Of a stretch of DNA of 6,903 bases, positions 1-5,262 are shown piece after piece. Made by a program: the position numbers and the translations under genes. The stretch is from the NCBI GenBank assembly GCA_021296165.1, contig JAGWAW010000076.1, positions 1-6,903 of the forward strand. Direction: 5' to 3'. Below the pieces are notes generated by a model. That model had not been told where the DNA came from. It saw only the letters and a program-made list of their open reading frames with translations, and did no database searches. The stretch's first letter is position 1. The number at the start of each line of letters is the position of its first letter. This DNA comes from Nitrosopumilaceae archaeon. Its GTDB lineage: Archaea > Thermoproteota > Nitrososphaeria > Nitrososphaerales > Nitrosopumilaceae.

Positions 1-1
1 C

Positions 2-151
2 AAGATGCGGGACGCGATAATACGCATGCTCCACAAGGAGATACCGATAGTCAGGCTGTTTGATTGGCTGCTGCCCCCTGCGCCCCGCGGACGCCCCGCC
101 TCACTGCAAGCCTGCGGGCACTCCGGTGGGCGGTCAGACGGGGCGATTTGA
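2..151 (+). CDS. 3' end of an unidentified gene (partial)
   Basis: The window opens inside a reading frame that runs to a TGA at 149-151. The first 28 or so codons use ATA, AGG, CGG, CTG, AAG and GAG, exactly like the confident genes here, and encode a helix-like basic/hydrophobic stretch (MRDAIIRMLHKEIPIVRLF, from base 5). The last 20 residues are Pro/Gly/Ser/Arg-rich and look less gene-like, so the true end could differ if the sequence has a frameshift. The competing frame from base 1 stops at 61-63 and has unlike codon use. I do not recognise the family. It is probably the C-terminus of a longer protein beginning outside the window, although an internal ATG at base 5 exists. Confidence 0.4.
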   Translation, partial: KMRDAIIRMLHKEIPIVRLFDWLLPPAPRGRPASLQACGHSGGRSDGAI

Positions 152-203
152 CTGCGCTATGGCTTTGGCAAGGATGGTTGTCTGCATGCGCGTATGTGTT
201 GTG

Positions 204-219
204 GGTTTTTTTGCAAACC
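204..219 (+). terminator. Possible oligo-T terminator
   Basis: A run of seven T (206-212) sits inside a short inverted repeat (GGTTT at 204-208, AAACC at 215-219). It lies about 55 bases after the stop of the partial gene at the left edge. Archaeal RNA polymerase commonly terminates at oligo-T tracts, so this is a plausible end for that transcript. No supporting GC-rich stem is present. Confidence 0.3.
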
Positions 220-240
220 TTATGGCCATCACTACGCACC

Positions 241-381
241 ATGGAGGGTGCGGAAATATTTTCCATACTGCTGACCATAATGATGACACACAGGGACGAC
301 GACATCCTGGAACTGCTCAAGAAATGCCTGGGCCGGGGCAGGTCCTCCGACGGCAAGCCCCCCGACGATGGCTACGGCTAG
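241..381 (+). CDS. Possible small protein, 46 aa
   Basis: ATG at 241 opens a 46-residue frame ending at TAG 379-381. It encodes an amphipathic helical N-terminal half (MEGAEIFSILLTIMM, then an acidic Asp-Asp-Asp patch and ILELLKKCLGRG) and a Gly/Asp/Ser/Pro-rich tail ending GYG. Codon choice (ATA, CTG, GAC, AGG, CGG, GGC, AAG) matches the confident neighbours, while the longer frame crossing the same bases uses CGA, GGA and CCT and does not. No Shine-Dalgarno is seen, nor a clear TATA box at the leaderless spacing, only T-rich DNA around 206-212. Function unknown. I infer a real but unrecognised small gene; chance cannot be excluded at this length. Confidence 0.45.
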   Translation: MEGAEIFSILLTIMMTHRDDDILELLKKCLGRGRSSDGKPPDDGYG

Positions 382-769
382 CCGCGCGGCTGTGTAACTT
401 GGGACCCAATATGCATGCCGAGCTGGTACGGGGGACGGGGCGCGTATTTTTTGCGCGGCTGATCCCTCAAAATCACCTAAACACGTTCGTGCCACTCATG
501 CCGTCTGACTCAAACTGGACGGAAAACCTCCCTCGAATTCGAGTATGTATGCCTTCATCTCCCGCGAACTGCTCCTGGGGTCCTCGCCGCTGTCATTTGG
601 GCGGGGTAACTGCATCTTCCATATGGTTCATGAACCGCTTGTCTGTACCAAAGGAAGCCCGGTGCCGTTCTTGACGGTGTTCATAGATTGGCAAACCACC
701 TGATTCATGTGATGGCGCGCCCAGATTGGAGACGGTCGGCCGCCGGCGGCCAACGCAGATGCCCATTCA

Positions 770-793
770 CATGTATGGGCTTGACCGTACATG
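770..793. other. Hairpin, 9-bp stem and 6-nt loop
   Basis: CATGTATGG (770-778) can pair with CCGTACATG (785-793) across the loop GCTTGA, giving nine pairs of which one is G-T. It lies 10 bases upstream of the first 37-bp repeat and about 190 bases upstream of cysH. It could be an RNA hairpin in a leader or a DNA dyad for a regulator. There is no T-run after it, so a terminator is unlikely. Confidence 0.45.
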
Positions 794-803
794 CTTGGAG
801 AGG

Positions 804-840
804 GGCTGCCACAGGGATCTATCCCGTACGCCGGGGCAGC
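804..840 (+). repeat. 37-bp direct repeat, copy 1
   Basis: This unit is identical to bases 876-912. It begins GGCTGCC and ends GGGGCAGC, so its ends are complementary (GCTGCC with GGCAGC; seven pairs here because base 841 is C). It also holds an inner dyad GGGAT-CT-ATCCC (814-825). One strand could therefore fold into a stem with a nested hairpin. No function is known to me. Confidence 0.85.
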
Positions 841-875
841 CGGGAGTGCGTCAGTACGGTGGACACCAGGCCGGC

Positions 876-912
876 GGCTGCCACAGGGATCTATCCCGTA
901 CGCCGGGGCAGC
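876..912 (+). repeat. 37-bp direct repeat, copy 2
   Basis: This is a perfect second copy of bases 804-840, giving a 72-base period and a 35-base unrelated spacer (841-875). Identity stops sharply at both ends: the flanking bases differ (G versus C on the left, C versus G on the right). The copy ends 73 bases before the cysH start codon. The terminal GCTGCC/GGCAGC pairing is kept. No third copy exists in the window. Confidence 0.85.
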
Positions 913-958
913 GTTGGTCTACCTGGGGCTGCCCTTCCGGCCGCCCGCCGAAAAAGGC

Positions 959-964
959 AAAATA
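959..964 (+). promoter_or_regulatory. Candidate TATA box for cysH
   Basis: AAAATA lies in otherwise GC-rich DNA, centred about 24 nt upstream of the cysH ATG. That spacing fits an archaeal TATA box driving a leaderless transcript, and no ribosome binding site is visible before this ATG. The match to a TATA consensus is weak. Confidence 0.35.
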
Positions 965-985
965 GGGCATCCGCATTGTCACGCC

Positions 986-1696
986 ATGGCAGGATTCGAC
1001 CAGTCGCTGGCAGACAAGCTCAACTCGGAGATCCATACCGCCGAGGACGCCCTGAGGTGGGCCTCCGAGAACCTCCACCCCAAGGTGGGCAAGGCGTCCA
1101 GCTTCGGGGCCGAGGACTCGGTCCTGATGGACATGATGGTGGGGATAAACCCCGAGTTCCGATTCTTCACGCTGGACACCGGGCGGCTTCCCCAGGCGAC
1201 CCATGACGCCATCGACGCGGCCCGCCGGCGGTACAAGGCCCGTATAGAGGTGCTCTTCCCCGACGCCGGGCGGGTCCGGGAGATGGTCGGACAGAAGGGA
1301 CAGAACCTGTTCTATGACAGCGTGGAGAACCGCAAGCTCTGCTGCCACATCCGCAAGGTGGAGCCCATGAACGCCATGCTGGAGACTCTGGACGGGTGGA
1401 TCACCGGGCTGCGGCGGGACCAGACACAGGCCCGCCGGGACGCGACAATGTTCCAGATAGACGCGGCTCACGGCAACATGCTTAAGATAAACCCACTCAT
1501 AGACTGGAGCTGGGAAGATGTCTGGAGGTACATCCGGGAGAACGACGTTCCGTACAACAGCCTGCTGGACCGGGGGTATCCCAGCATAGGGTGCGAGCCC
1601 TGCACCCGGCCGGTACGGCCCGGCGAGGACATCCGGGCCGGCCGCTGGTGGTGGGAGCAGGGTATAAAAGAGTGCGGTCTGCACCACGGCGCGTGA
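986..1696 (+). CDS. cysH: Phosphoadenylyl/adenylyl-sulfate reductase, iron-sulfur type
   Basis: Reduces APS (or PAPS) to sulfite in cytoplasmic assimilatory sulfate reduction, using a thiol electron donor such as thioredoxin. The 236-residue product has the PP-loop-like SFGAEDS (39-45), LDTGRL (63-68) and an Arg-rich GLRRDQTQAR stretch (141-150). The family's catalytic cysteine lies in the C-terminal KECGLHHG (C230). Cysteine pairs CC (119-120) and CEPC (203-206) are the ligands of the [4Fe-4S] cluster that marks APS-preferring reductases; E. coli-type PAPS reductases lack it. Substrate is therefore probably APS, matching the adjacent sat and the absence of an APS kinase in view. I chose ATG 986 because homology-like sequence begins just after it; the frame extends upstream only through the direct repeats. 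The stop overlaps the sat start (GTGA). Confidence 0.93.
   Translation: MAGFDQSLADKLNSEIHTAEDALRWASENLHPKVGKASSFGAEDSVLMDMMVGINPEFRFFTLDTGRLPQATHDAIDAARRRYKARIEVLFPDAGRVREMVGQKGQNLFYDSVENRKLCCHIRKVEPMNAMLETLDGWITGLRRDQTQARRDATMFQIDAAHGNMLKINPLIDWSWEDVWRYIRENDVPYNSLLDRGYPSIGCEPCTRPVRPGEDIRAGRWWWEQGIKECGLHHGA
1663..1669 (+). promoter_or_regulatory. Candidate internal TATA box for sat
   Basis: TATAAAA lies inside the cysH coding sequence, over its Gly-Ile-Lys codons, and is centred 27 nt upstream of the sat GTG. This is the spacing seen at other leaderless starts in the window, and sat has no ribosome binding site before it. The encoded residues belong to a conserved motif and ATA is the favoured Ile codon here, so chance is a real alternative. 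Confidence 0.45.
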
Positions 1697-2874
1697 CTAC
1701 CCAAGGCTCCGATGCCGAGAAACCCCGGGACGGGACCTCGTACAAGGGCATAAGGCCCCACGGCGGGAGGCTGATCAACCGCTTCGGCCATGCGGACACC
1801 AAAGGCATGCTGGCCATAGACACCACCACGGATCTGGCCGCCGACGCCGAGAACATAGCCGACGGCATAATGAGCCCGCTGGAGGGCTTTATGATGCAGC
1901 AGGACCTAGACTCGGTGGTAGACCGGGGCCGACTGGCCGACGACACGGCCTGGACCATACCCATGCTGCTGGCGGTCGACAGGGAGACGGCCGCCGCGGC
2001 CAAGGATGCCGGCGACGTCCTGCTCCGGGATCCGCTGGGGAACGGGTACGCGGTACTGCACGTGGAGGACTCCTTCAAGCTGGCCCGCAAGGATATAGCC
2101 CGGAAGGTCTTTGGGACCACCGACATCTCGCACCCCGGGGTGGCAAAGACCATCTCCATGAAGGGCTTTGCGGTGGGAGGCAAGATAACCTACGTGAAGA
2201 GGCCGCCCATGACCGAGCTGCGCCGGCACCGCCTCACCCCCGTGGAGACCCGGGACGTATTCAGCGACCTTGGATGGAAGACCATAGTGGCGTTCCAGAC
2301 GCGGAACCCCCCGCACGTGGCGCACGAGATGCTCCAGAAGACATCCATCACGGTCCGGGACGGCGTCTTCGTGAGCCCCATCCTGGGGGAGAAGAAGTCC
2401 GGCGACTTTACCAACGACGTCATAATAAAGTCGTACGAGCTGATGATACTGTACTATTATGCGCCCAACCGGTGCAAGATGTCAACCCTCCACACCGAGA
2501 TGAAGTACGCCGGCCCCAAGGAGGCCATACACCACGCCATAATGCGCCAGAACTACGGCTGCACCCACATAGCCATAGGGCGTGACCATGCCGGCGTGGG
2601 GAGCTTTTACGAGCCGTTCGCGGCGCACAAGATATTCGGCGACTATCCGGATCTGGAGATAGCCCCGATATTCTTCCCGGCCTTCTTCTACTGCCGCAGC
2701 TGCCTGACGTTCACCAACGCCAAGGTGTGCCCGCACGGCGTCGAGGACCGCGAGACCATAAGCGGCACCAAGCTCCGGGAGCTCGTGGAAAGCAACACGA
2801 TGCCCTCCCAGTTTATCATGCGCCCGGAGGTGGCCCGGCTCGTACTGCGCATGCCCAACAAGTTCGTGCCCTGA
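1693..2874 (+). CDS. sat: Sulfate adenylyltransferase (ATP sulfurylase)
   Basis: Makes adenosine 5'-phosphosulfate and pyrophosphate from ATP and sulfate, supplying the substrate of the reductase encoded just upstream. The 393-residue product has the usual length for a single-domain Sat without an APS kinase. It shows the N-terminal PHGGRLINR (22-30), the nucleotide/sulfate-binding QTRNPPH (202-208) and GRDHAG (296-301). A Cys/His cluster (C334, C337, C346, H348) resembles the structural zinc site I recall in Thermus Sat. Start: GTG 1693 overlaps the cysH TGA. The frame is open 34 codons further upstream to 1591, but those codons lie antisense to nothing conserved and inside cysH, and the homology begins after GTG. 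Expression is probably both by cysH read-through and from the internal TATA box. Confidence 0.95.
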   Translation: MTTQGSDAEKPRDGTSYKGIRPHGGRLINRFGHADTKGMLAIDTTTDLAADAENIADGIMSPLEGFMMQQDLDSVVDRGRLADDTAWTIPMLLAVDRETAAAAKDAGDVLLRDPLGNGYAVLHVEDSFKLARKDIARKVFGTTDISHPGVAKTISMKGFAVGGKITYVKRPPMTELRRHRLTPVETRDVFSDLGWKTIVAFQTRNPPHVAHEMLQKTSITVRDGVFVSPILGEKKSGDFTNDVIIKSYELMILYYYAPNRCKMSTLHTEMKYAGPKEAIHHAIMRQNYGCTHIAIGRDHAGVGSFYEPFAAHKIFGDYPDLEIAPIFFPAFFYCRSCLTFTNAKVCPHGVEDRETISGTKLRELVESNTMPSQFIMRPEVARLVLRMPNKFVP

Positions 2875-3040
2875 CGGGGATTATTTCCTGGCAGCAACCA
2901 ACACGCGCAACTTTCCCGGATGCCGGGGCCGTCAAAAAAACGGTCAGCTGACTGTAACGCACGCCGCCCGCCCCGGAACGGCGCGCACCATCCTCCCCAG
3001 ATATTCAAAAAACAATTACGGCATGAAAACAATGCGGGGC

Positions 3041-3062
3041 AATTATAATCCCAACTATAATT
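3041..3062. promoter_or_regulatory. A/T-rich dyad with TATA-like boxes
   Basis: AATTATA (3041-3047) and TATAATT (3056-3062) form a perfect 7-bp inverted repeat around an 8-base centre. Each arm reads as a TATA-like box. The left box (TTATAAT, 3043-3049) is centred 26 nt before an ATG at 3072, the usual leaderless spacing, so a short transcript may start there. Alternatively this is an operator or a bidirectional promoter. Confidence 0.45.
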
Positions 3063-3161
3063 TTCGAGACGATGCTTGGACGAGTTCTCGGAGTGCCAGC
3101 CACAGGACTGTGGGGATATACCAGATGGCGGGCATGCCAAGGGGATGGTGCGTAGTGCCCC

Positions 3162-3180
3162 GTGGTGATCTGATCACCAC
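3162..3180. promoter_or_regulatory. Perfect 19-bp palindrome, candidate operator
   Basis: GTGGTGATC (3162-3170) and GATCACCAC (3172-3180) are perfect reverse complements around a single T. The next bases, CTTTAACT, are a possible TATA box centred about 25 nt before the tandem ATGs of the membrane-protein gene (3207 and 3210). The palindrome thus sits where the archaeal BRE would be, an ideal place for a dimeric repressor. As RNA it could form a 7-bp stem with a 5-base loop, but no T-run follows, so I favour an operator. Confidence 0.5.
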
Positions 3181-3206
3181 CTTTAACTAACTGGGAACCG
3201 CCGCCC

Positions 3207-3758
3207 ATGATGGATGCGCTAAAGACGGCCGTGGACGTGCTGTTGCGCCCCGGCTCCGCGTTCGCTGCCATCCGGGGCAACGACTGCCGCTACTTCCCGA
3301 GGGCCCTCGGCGTAGCGTCGATCGCGTACGGCCTGTCCATTCTGGGCACCCTCCCGCATACCATATCTGGGAGCAAACTCCTGCTGACAGGCGCGGCGAT
3401 GGGGCTGCTAGCCGGCATCGTCTATCTTGTGGTGATATACTATCTCGGGAAGGCCTGGGGTGGCAACCGGCACTGGAGGAAGGTCTTCTCGGTCATCCTG
3501 TATATGGGGGTGACCGCGATAGCGCTGGTTGCCGTGACGGTAAGCGAGGCGTATCTGGCGCAGTTCCATACTGTGGTCTCTGAGGCGTCGGGGATTATCC
3601 GGCTCGCGCTTTTGGTATGGTTCGTGATGATCACCATTGAGGCCATCAAGGTGGTCAACGGGTTCGGTACTTGGAAGGCCATCGCGGTCGGGTTGGTCGC
3701 GGCCGCCGCCTCGCTGGCCGCCTTTGCCCCGTATATCGCGATTACCGGCATCATTTAG
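3207..3758 (+). CDS. Yip1-family-like multi-pass membrane protein
   Basis: A 183-residue integral membrane protein with about five hydrophobic segments, at roughly 29-50, 57-82, 93-116, 128-150 and 157-182. The short polar N-terminus (LLRPGSAFAAI, 12-22) and the loop VNGFGTWKAI (150-159) after the fourth segment resemble the Yip1 domain family of prokaryotes. The biochemical role of prokaryotic members is not established, so I assign none. It starts with two consecutive ATGs; the TATA-like CTTTAACT at 3181-3188 fits a leaderless start at either, slightly better at 3210. It stands alone: 332 bases separate it from sat, and the next gene has its own TATA box. The palindrome just upstream suggests dedicated regulation. 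Confidence 0.7.
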   Translation: MMDALKTAVDVLLRPGSAFAAIRGNDCRYFPRALGVASIAYGLSILGTLPHTISGSKLLLTGAAMGLLAGIVYLVVIYYLGKAWGGNRHWRKVFSVILYMGVTAIALVAVTVSEAYLAQFHTVVSEASGIIRLALLVWFVMITIEAIKVVNGFGTWKAIAVGLVAAAASLAAFAPYIAITGII

Positions 3759-3873
3759 AGTATTGCCGTGCCCGTTGGACATGCGCCGACCATACACAGG
3801 CGATGCGTTGACTGTGTCCTGGGCATACCGCAGGTTCGTGCCGTGATGTGGCTTGGGCCGCATGCAGCCTAGG

Positions 3874-3880
3874 TATTTAT
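3874..3880 (+). promoter_or_regulatory. TATA box for the exported-protein gene
   Basis: TATTTAT stands out from GC-rich surroundings and is centred 27 nt upstream of ATG 3904. That places transcription initiation at or beside the start codon, as in a leaderless message. It argues against the upstream TTG at 3853 or ATG at 3862 as the start. Confidence 0.6.
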
Positions 3881-3903
3881 CGCTCCGCGCCTGTACAACA
3901 CCC

Positions 3904-4587
3904 ATGAGGTGCGTGGCGCTGCTGGCCATACTGGTCTTGTCTGCATCGCCGGGCATGTGGGCCCCCCAGGCCCTGGCCCAGGACCTCAAGAACCCGTCGC
4001 TGCAGATCCAGGAGGTGGCCATACCCTGGTATGAGTTCAACCGGGTCAGCCGCGACGCCTCTACAATACAGCTGGACGACGACCACGCCGTCAGCTGGCA
4101 GGTGACCATAATCAACGACGTACTCTATGGGAACCCGGCAGGCAATGTGGTGATCCGGATGCACGACGCCCTCGATCCCGACCGCTTCATAGAGGCGGGC
4201 ATGGGCGCCAACCCCGACCACAAGTTCTGGCTGGCCGCCCAGCTGCCCCGGGAGGGGTACGTGGTGGTGCACAGCAAGCTGGACCGGGGCTGGTTCCCCG
4301 AGGCCCGGGTAAACCTCTCCTATACGGACAGGGGGGGGCTCACCGTGAACAACGGCGAGAGGATAGTGGTGAGCAACCTGGACGTGGGCACATTCGCCAT
4401 AGGGTCCTACTCCGTGTATGGCATGGAGGGCTCGGGGGACCCGCCGGCGACCAGCGACGGACTGCTCACCGTCGAGTTCATGTCGGGGAACCCCTCGGAT
4501 AACGTCTACGCCCTGTTTCCCTTTGTGGTTACCGCGGCGGTGGGGGTTCTGGTGGGGGTCCTGTACCTCTCGAAGCGGCGCTCCTAG
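3904..4587 (+). CDS. Exported, C-terminally membrane-anchored protein of unknown function
   Basis: A 227-residue protein with a clear signal peptide: Arg at position 2, a hydrophobic core (VALLAILVL), and a likely cleavage site after ALA near residue 25. About 175 residues of extracytoplasmic, beta-rich sequence follow (for example AVSWQVTIIND 62-72 and NVVIRMHDA 81-89). The end is one transmembrane helix (about 203-222) and a basic KRR tail, so the bulk should lie outside the cell, anchored at the C-terminus. There are no cysteines after the signal peptide and no catalytic motif I recognise. I chose ATG 3904 because it gives a proper signal peptide and fits the TATA box. Its 3' end overlaps the convergent nth gene by 59 bases, over the membrane helix. 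Confidence 0.8.
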   Translation: MRCVALLAILVLSASPGMWAPQALAQDLKNPSLQIQEVAIPWYEFNRVSRDASTIQLDDDHAVSWQVTIINDVLYGNPAGNVVIRMHDALDPDRFIEAGMGANPDHKFWLAAQLPREGYVVVHSKLDRGWFPEARVNLSYTDRGGLTVNNGERIVVSNLDVGTFAIGSYSVYGMEGSGDPPATSDGLLTVEFMSGNPSDNVYALFPFVVTAAVGVLVGVLYLSKRRS

Positions 4588-5230
4588 AGTAGTGGTCGCA
4601 CATTGTGCGGATGCGGCAGACGCCGCACATGGGGGATATGGGCTTGCAGACGTTCTGGCCGTACATCACGAAGGTGTCGTTGATGCGCAGCCAGTACTTT
4701 TTGGGCACGCGGGATACCAGGGCCGCCTCGGTCTCCTCGGGGGTCTTGGTGTTTACGAGGCCCAGCCGGTTCGATATGCGGTGGACGTGGATGTCCACGG
4801 GGATGGCCGGCTTCTCGAAGGCGTACACCAGGACGCAGTTGGCCGTCTTGCGGCCCACGCCGGGCAGGGATGTCAGACTCTCGATGTCGTCGGGCACGGC
4901 GCCTCCGTACCGCTCCGCTATTATCTTGGCCACCTCCACTATCCTCTTGGCCTTGACCCGGTAGAACCCTATGGACCGTATGAGCCTCTCCACGTCGGGT
5001 ATATCGGCGTCGGCCAGCTCCTGCGGCGTGCCGTACCTGGCGAAGAGCGCCCGGACCACCTTGGCGGTGTTCTCGTCGCGGGTGCGGGCCGAGAGTATGG
5101 TGCCTATCAGTATGCTGAAGGGGCCCCGGTCTTCGGCGTCGTGCAGCTCCCGGAGGGCGGTCATCCGGGGAGGCCGCACCTCGTCCATGGTCTGGATCAT
5201 GCCGTCCAGTATCTCCCGCACGGCACCCAC
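4529..5230 (-). CDS. nth: Endonuclease III, DNA glycosylase/AP lyase
   Basis: Base-excision repair enzyme that removes oxidised pyrimidines and nicks abasic sites. The 233-residue frame has the helix-hairpin-helix LPGVGRKTAN (122-131) with catalytic Lys128, the catalytic Asp146 in PVDIHVHR, and a complete [4Fe-4S] motif C-x6-C-x2-C-x5-C (C195, C202, C205, C211). SARTRD (47-52) replaces the E. coli SAQATD segment. The start is uncertain: GTG 5230 gives the longest frame, but GTG 5221 (three codons in) lies 26 nt after a minus-strand TTTTAAC and suits a leaderless start; ATG 5200 is a third option. The Pro-rich tail after C211 (GPPPEPPPPR) is read antisense to the Val/Gly-rich membrane helix of the convergent neighbour. 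Confidence 0.95.
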   Translation of the reverse strand: MGAVREILDGMIQTMDEVRPPRMTALRELHDAEDRGPFSILIGTILSARTRDENTAKVVRALFARYGTPQELADADIPDVERLIRSIGFYRVKAKRIVEVAKIIAERYGGAVPDDIESLTSLPGVGRKTANCVLVYAFEKPAIPVDIHVHRISNRLGLVNTKTPEETEAALVSRVPKKYWLRINDTFVMYGQNVCKPISPMCGVCRIRTMCDHYSRSAASRGTGPPPEPPPPR

Positions 5231-5262
5231 AAGTAATATACACGTTAAAACCGTTCGTAGCC
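5231..5262. promoter_or_regulatory. Divergent promoter between nth and the aconitase-X operon
   Basis: These 32 bases serve two outward genes. On the plus strand TAATATA (5234-5240) is centred 26 nt before ATG 5263 of the aconitase-X gene. On the minus strand TTTTAAC (complement of 5244-5250) is centred 26 nt before GTG 5221 of nth. The boxes are interleaved, each lying between the other and its own gene, so the two initiation complexes would probably exclude each other. Neither start has a ribosome binding site. Confidence 0.55.

Larger units (their letters stand above)
382..985. other. Gene-poor, palindrome-rich region upstream of cysH
   Basis: No frame in these 604 bases has the codon use of the neighbouring genes. 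The region instead holds several perfect palindromes: TTGGGACCCAA (399-409), CTCGAATTCGAG (532-543), GGTTCATGAACC (625-636) and GGCCGCCGGCGGCC (738-751). A GCGCG/GCGCG pair flanks a T-rich loop around 440-457, and a longer hairpin and a 37-bp direct repeat follow (listed separately). I found no tRNA, rRNA or recognisable riboswitch. It may hold regulatory sites, an unannotated structured RNA, or decayed sequence. Confidence 0.6.
2875..3206. other. Intergenic region between sat and the Yip1-like gene
   Basis: No confident gene lies in these 332 bases. A CCGT/ACGG pair flanks a run of A (about 2927-2943) and overlaps the palindrome GTCAGCTGAC (2943-2952). An A/T-rich dyad (3041-3062) and a 9+1+9 palindrome (3162-3180) are listed separately. 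Small frames exist: ATG 3023 to TAA 3190 (55 aa), ATG 3072 to TAG 3155 (27 aa) and TTG 3076 to TGA 3168 (30 aa, MDEFSECQPQDCGD...). The last has the most gene-like codons, but none is long enough to accept. Confidence 0.6.

Noticed and set aside
60..674. 204-aa plus-strand open frame from a TTG
   Set aside because: It is rich in CGA, CCT, GGA and other codons nearly absent from the real genes, unusually Cys/His-rich, and overlaps the more gene-like 46-aa frame.
804..912. CRISPR array
   Set aside because: Only two repeats and one spacer, no third degenerate copy and no cas gene in view. The dimensions fit, but that is not enough to call it.
791..985. N-terminal extension of cysH to ATG 791
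   Set aside because: The 65 extra residues are translated direct repeat with no family similarity, and ATG 986 has a TATA-like box at leaderless spacing.
688..1206. 172-aa plus-strand frame covering the repeats and the start of cysH
   Set aside because: It runs out of frame through the conserved N-terminal half of cysH, and its repeated peptide simply reflects the 72-base DNA period.
851..1687. 278-aa minus-strand frame opposite cysH
   Set aside because: It is an antisense shadow of a GC-rich gene with confident catalytic and iron-sulfur motifs on the plus strand.
3023..3190. 55-aa plus-strand frame from ATG 3023
   Set aside because: Its N-terminal Asn/Tyr-rich part is simply the translated A/T dyad, and its end runs into the palindrome and the presumed TATA box of the next gene.
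3408..4115. 235-aa minus-strand frame
   Set aside because: It crosses antisense through two plus-strand genes with clear membrane and signal features, and its composition is typical of a shadow.
4418..5236. 272-aa plus-strand frame opposite nth
   Set aside because: nth on the minus strand has all catalytic and iron-sulfur residues; the plus-strand frame is its shadow.
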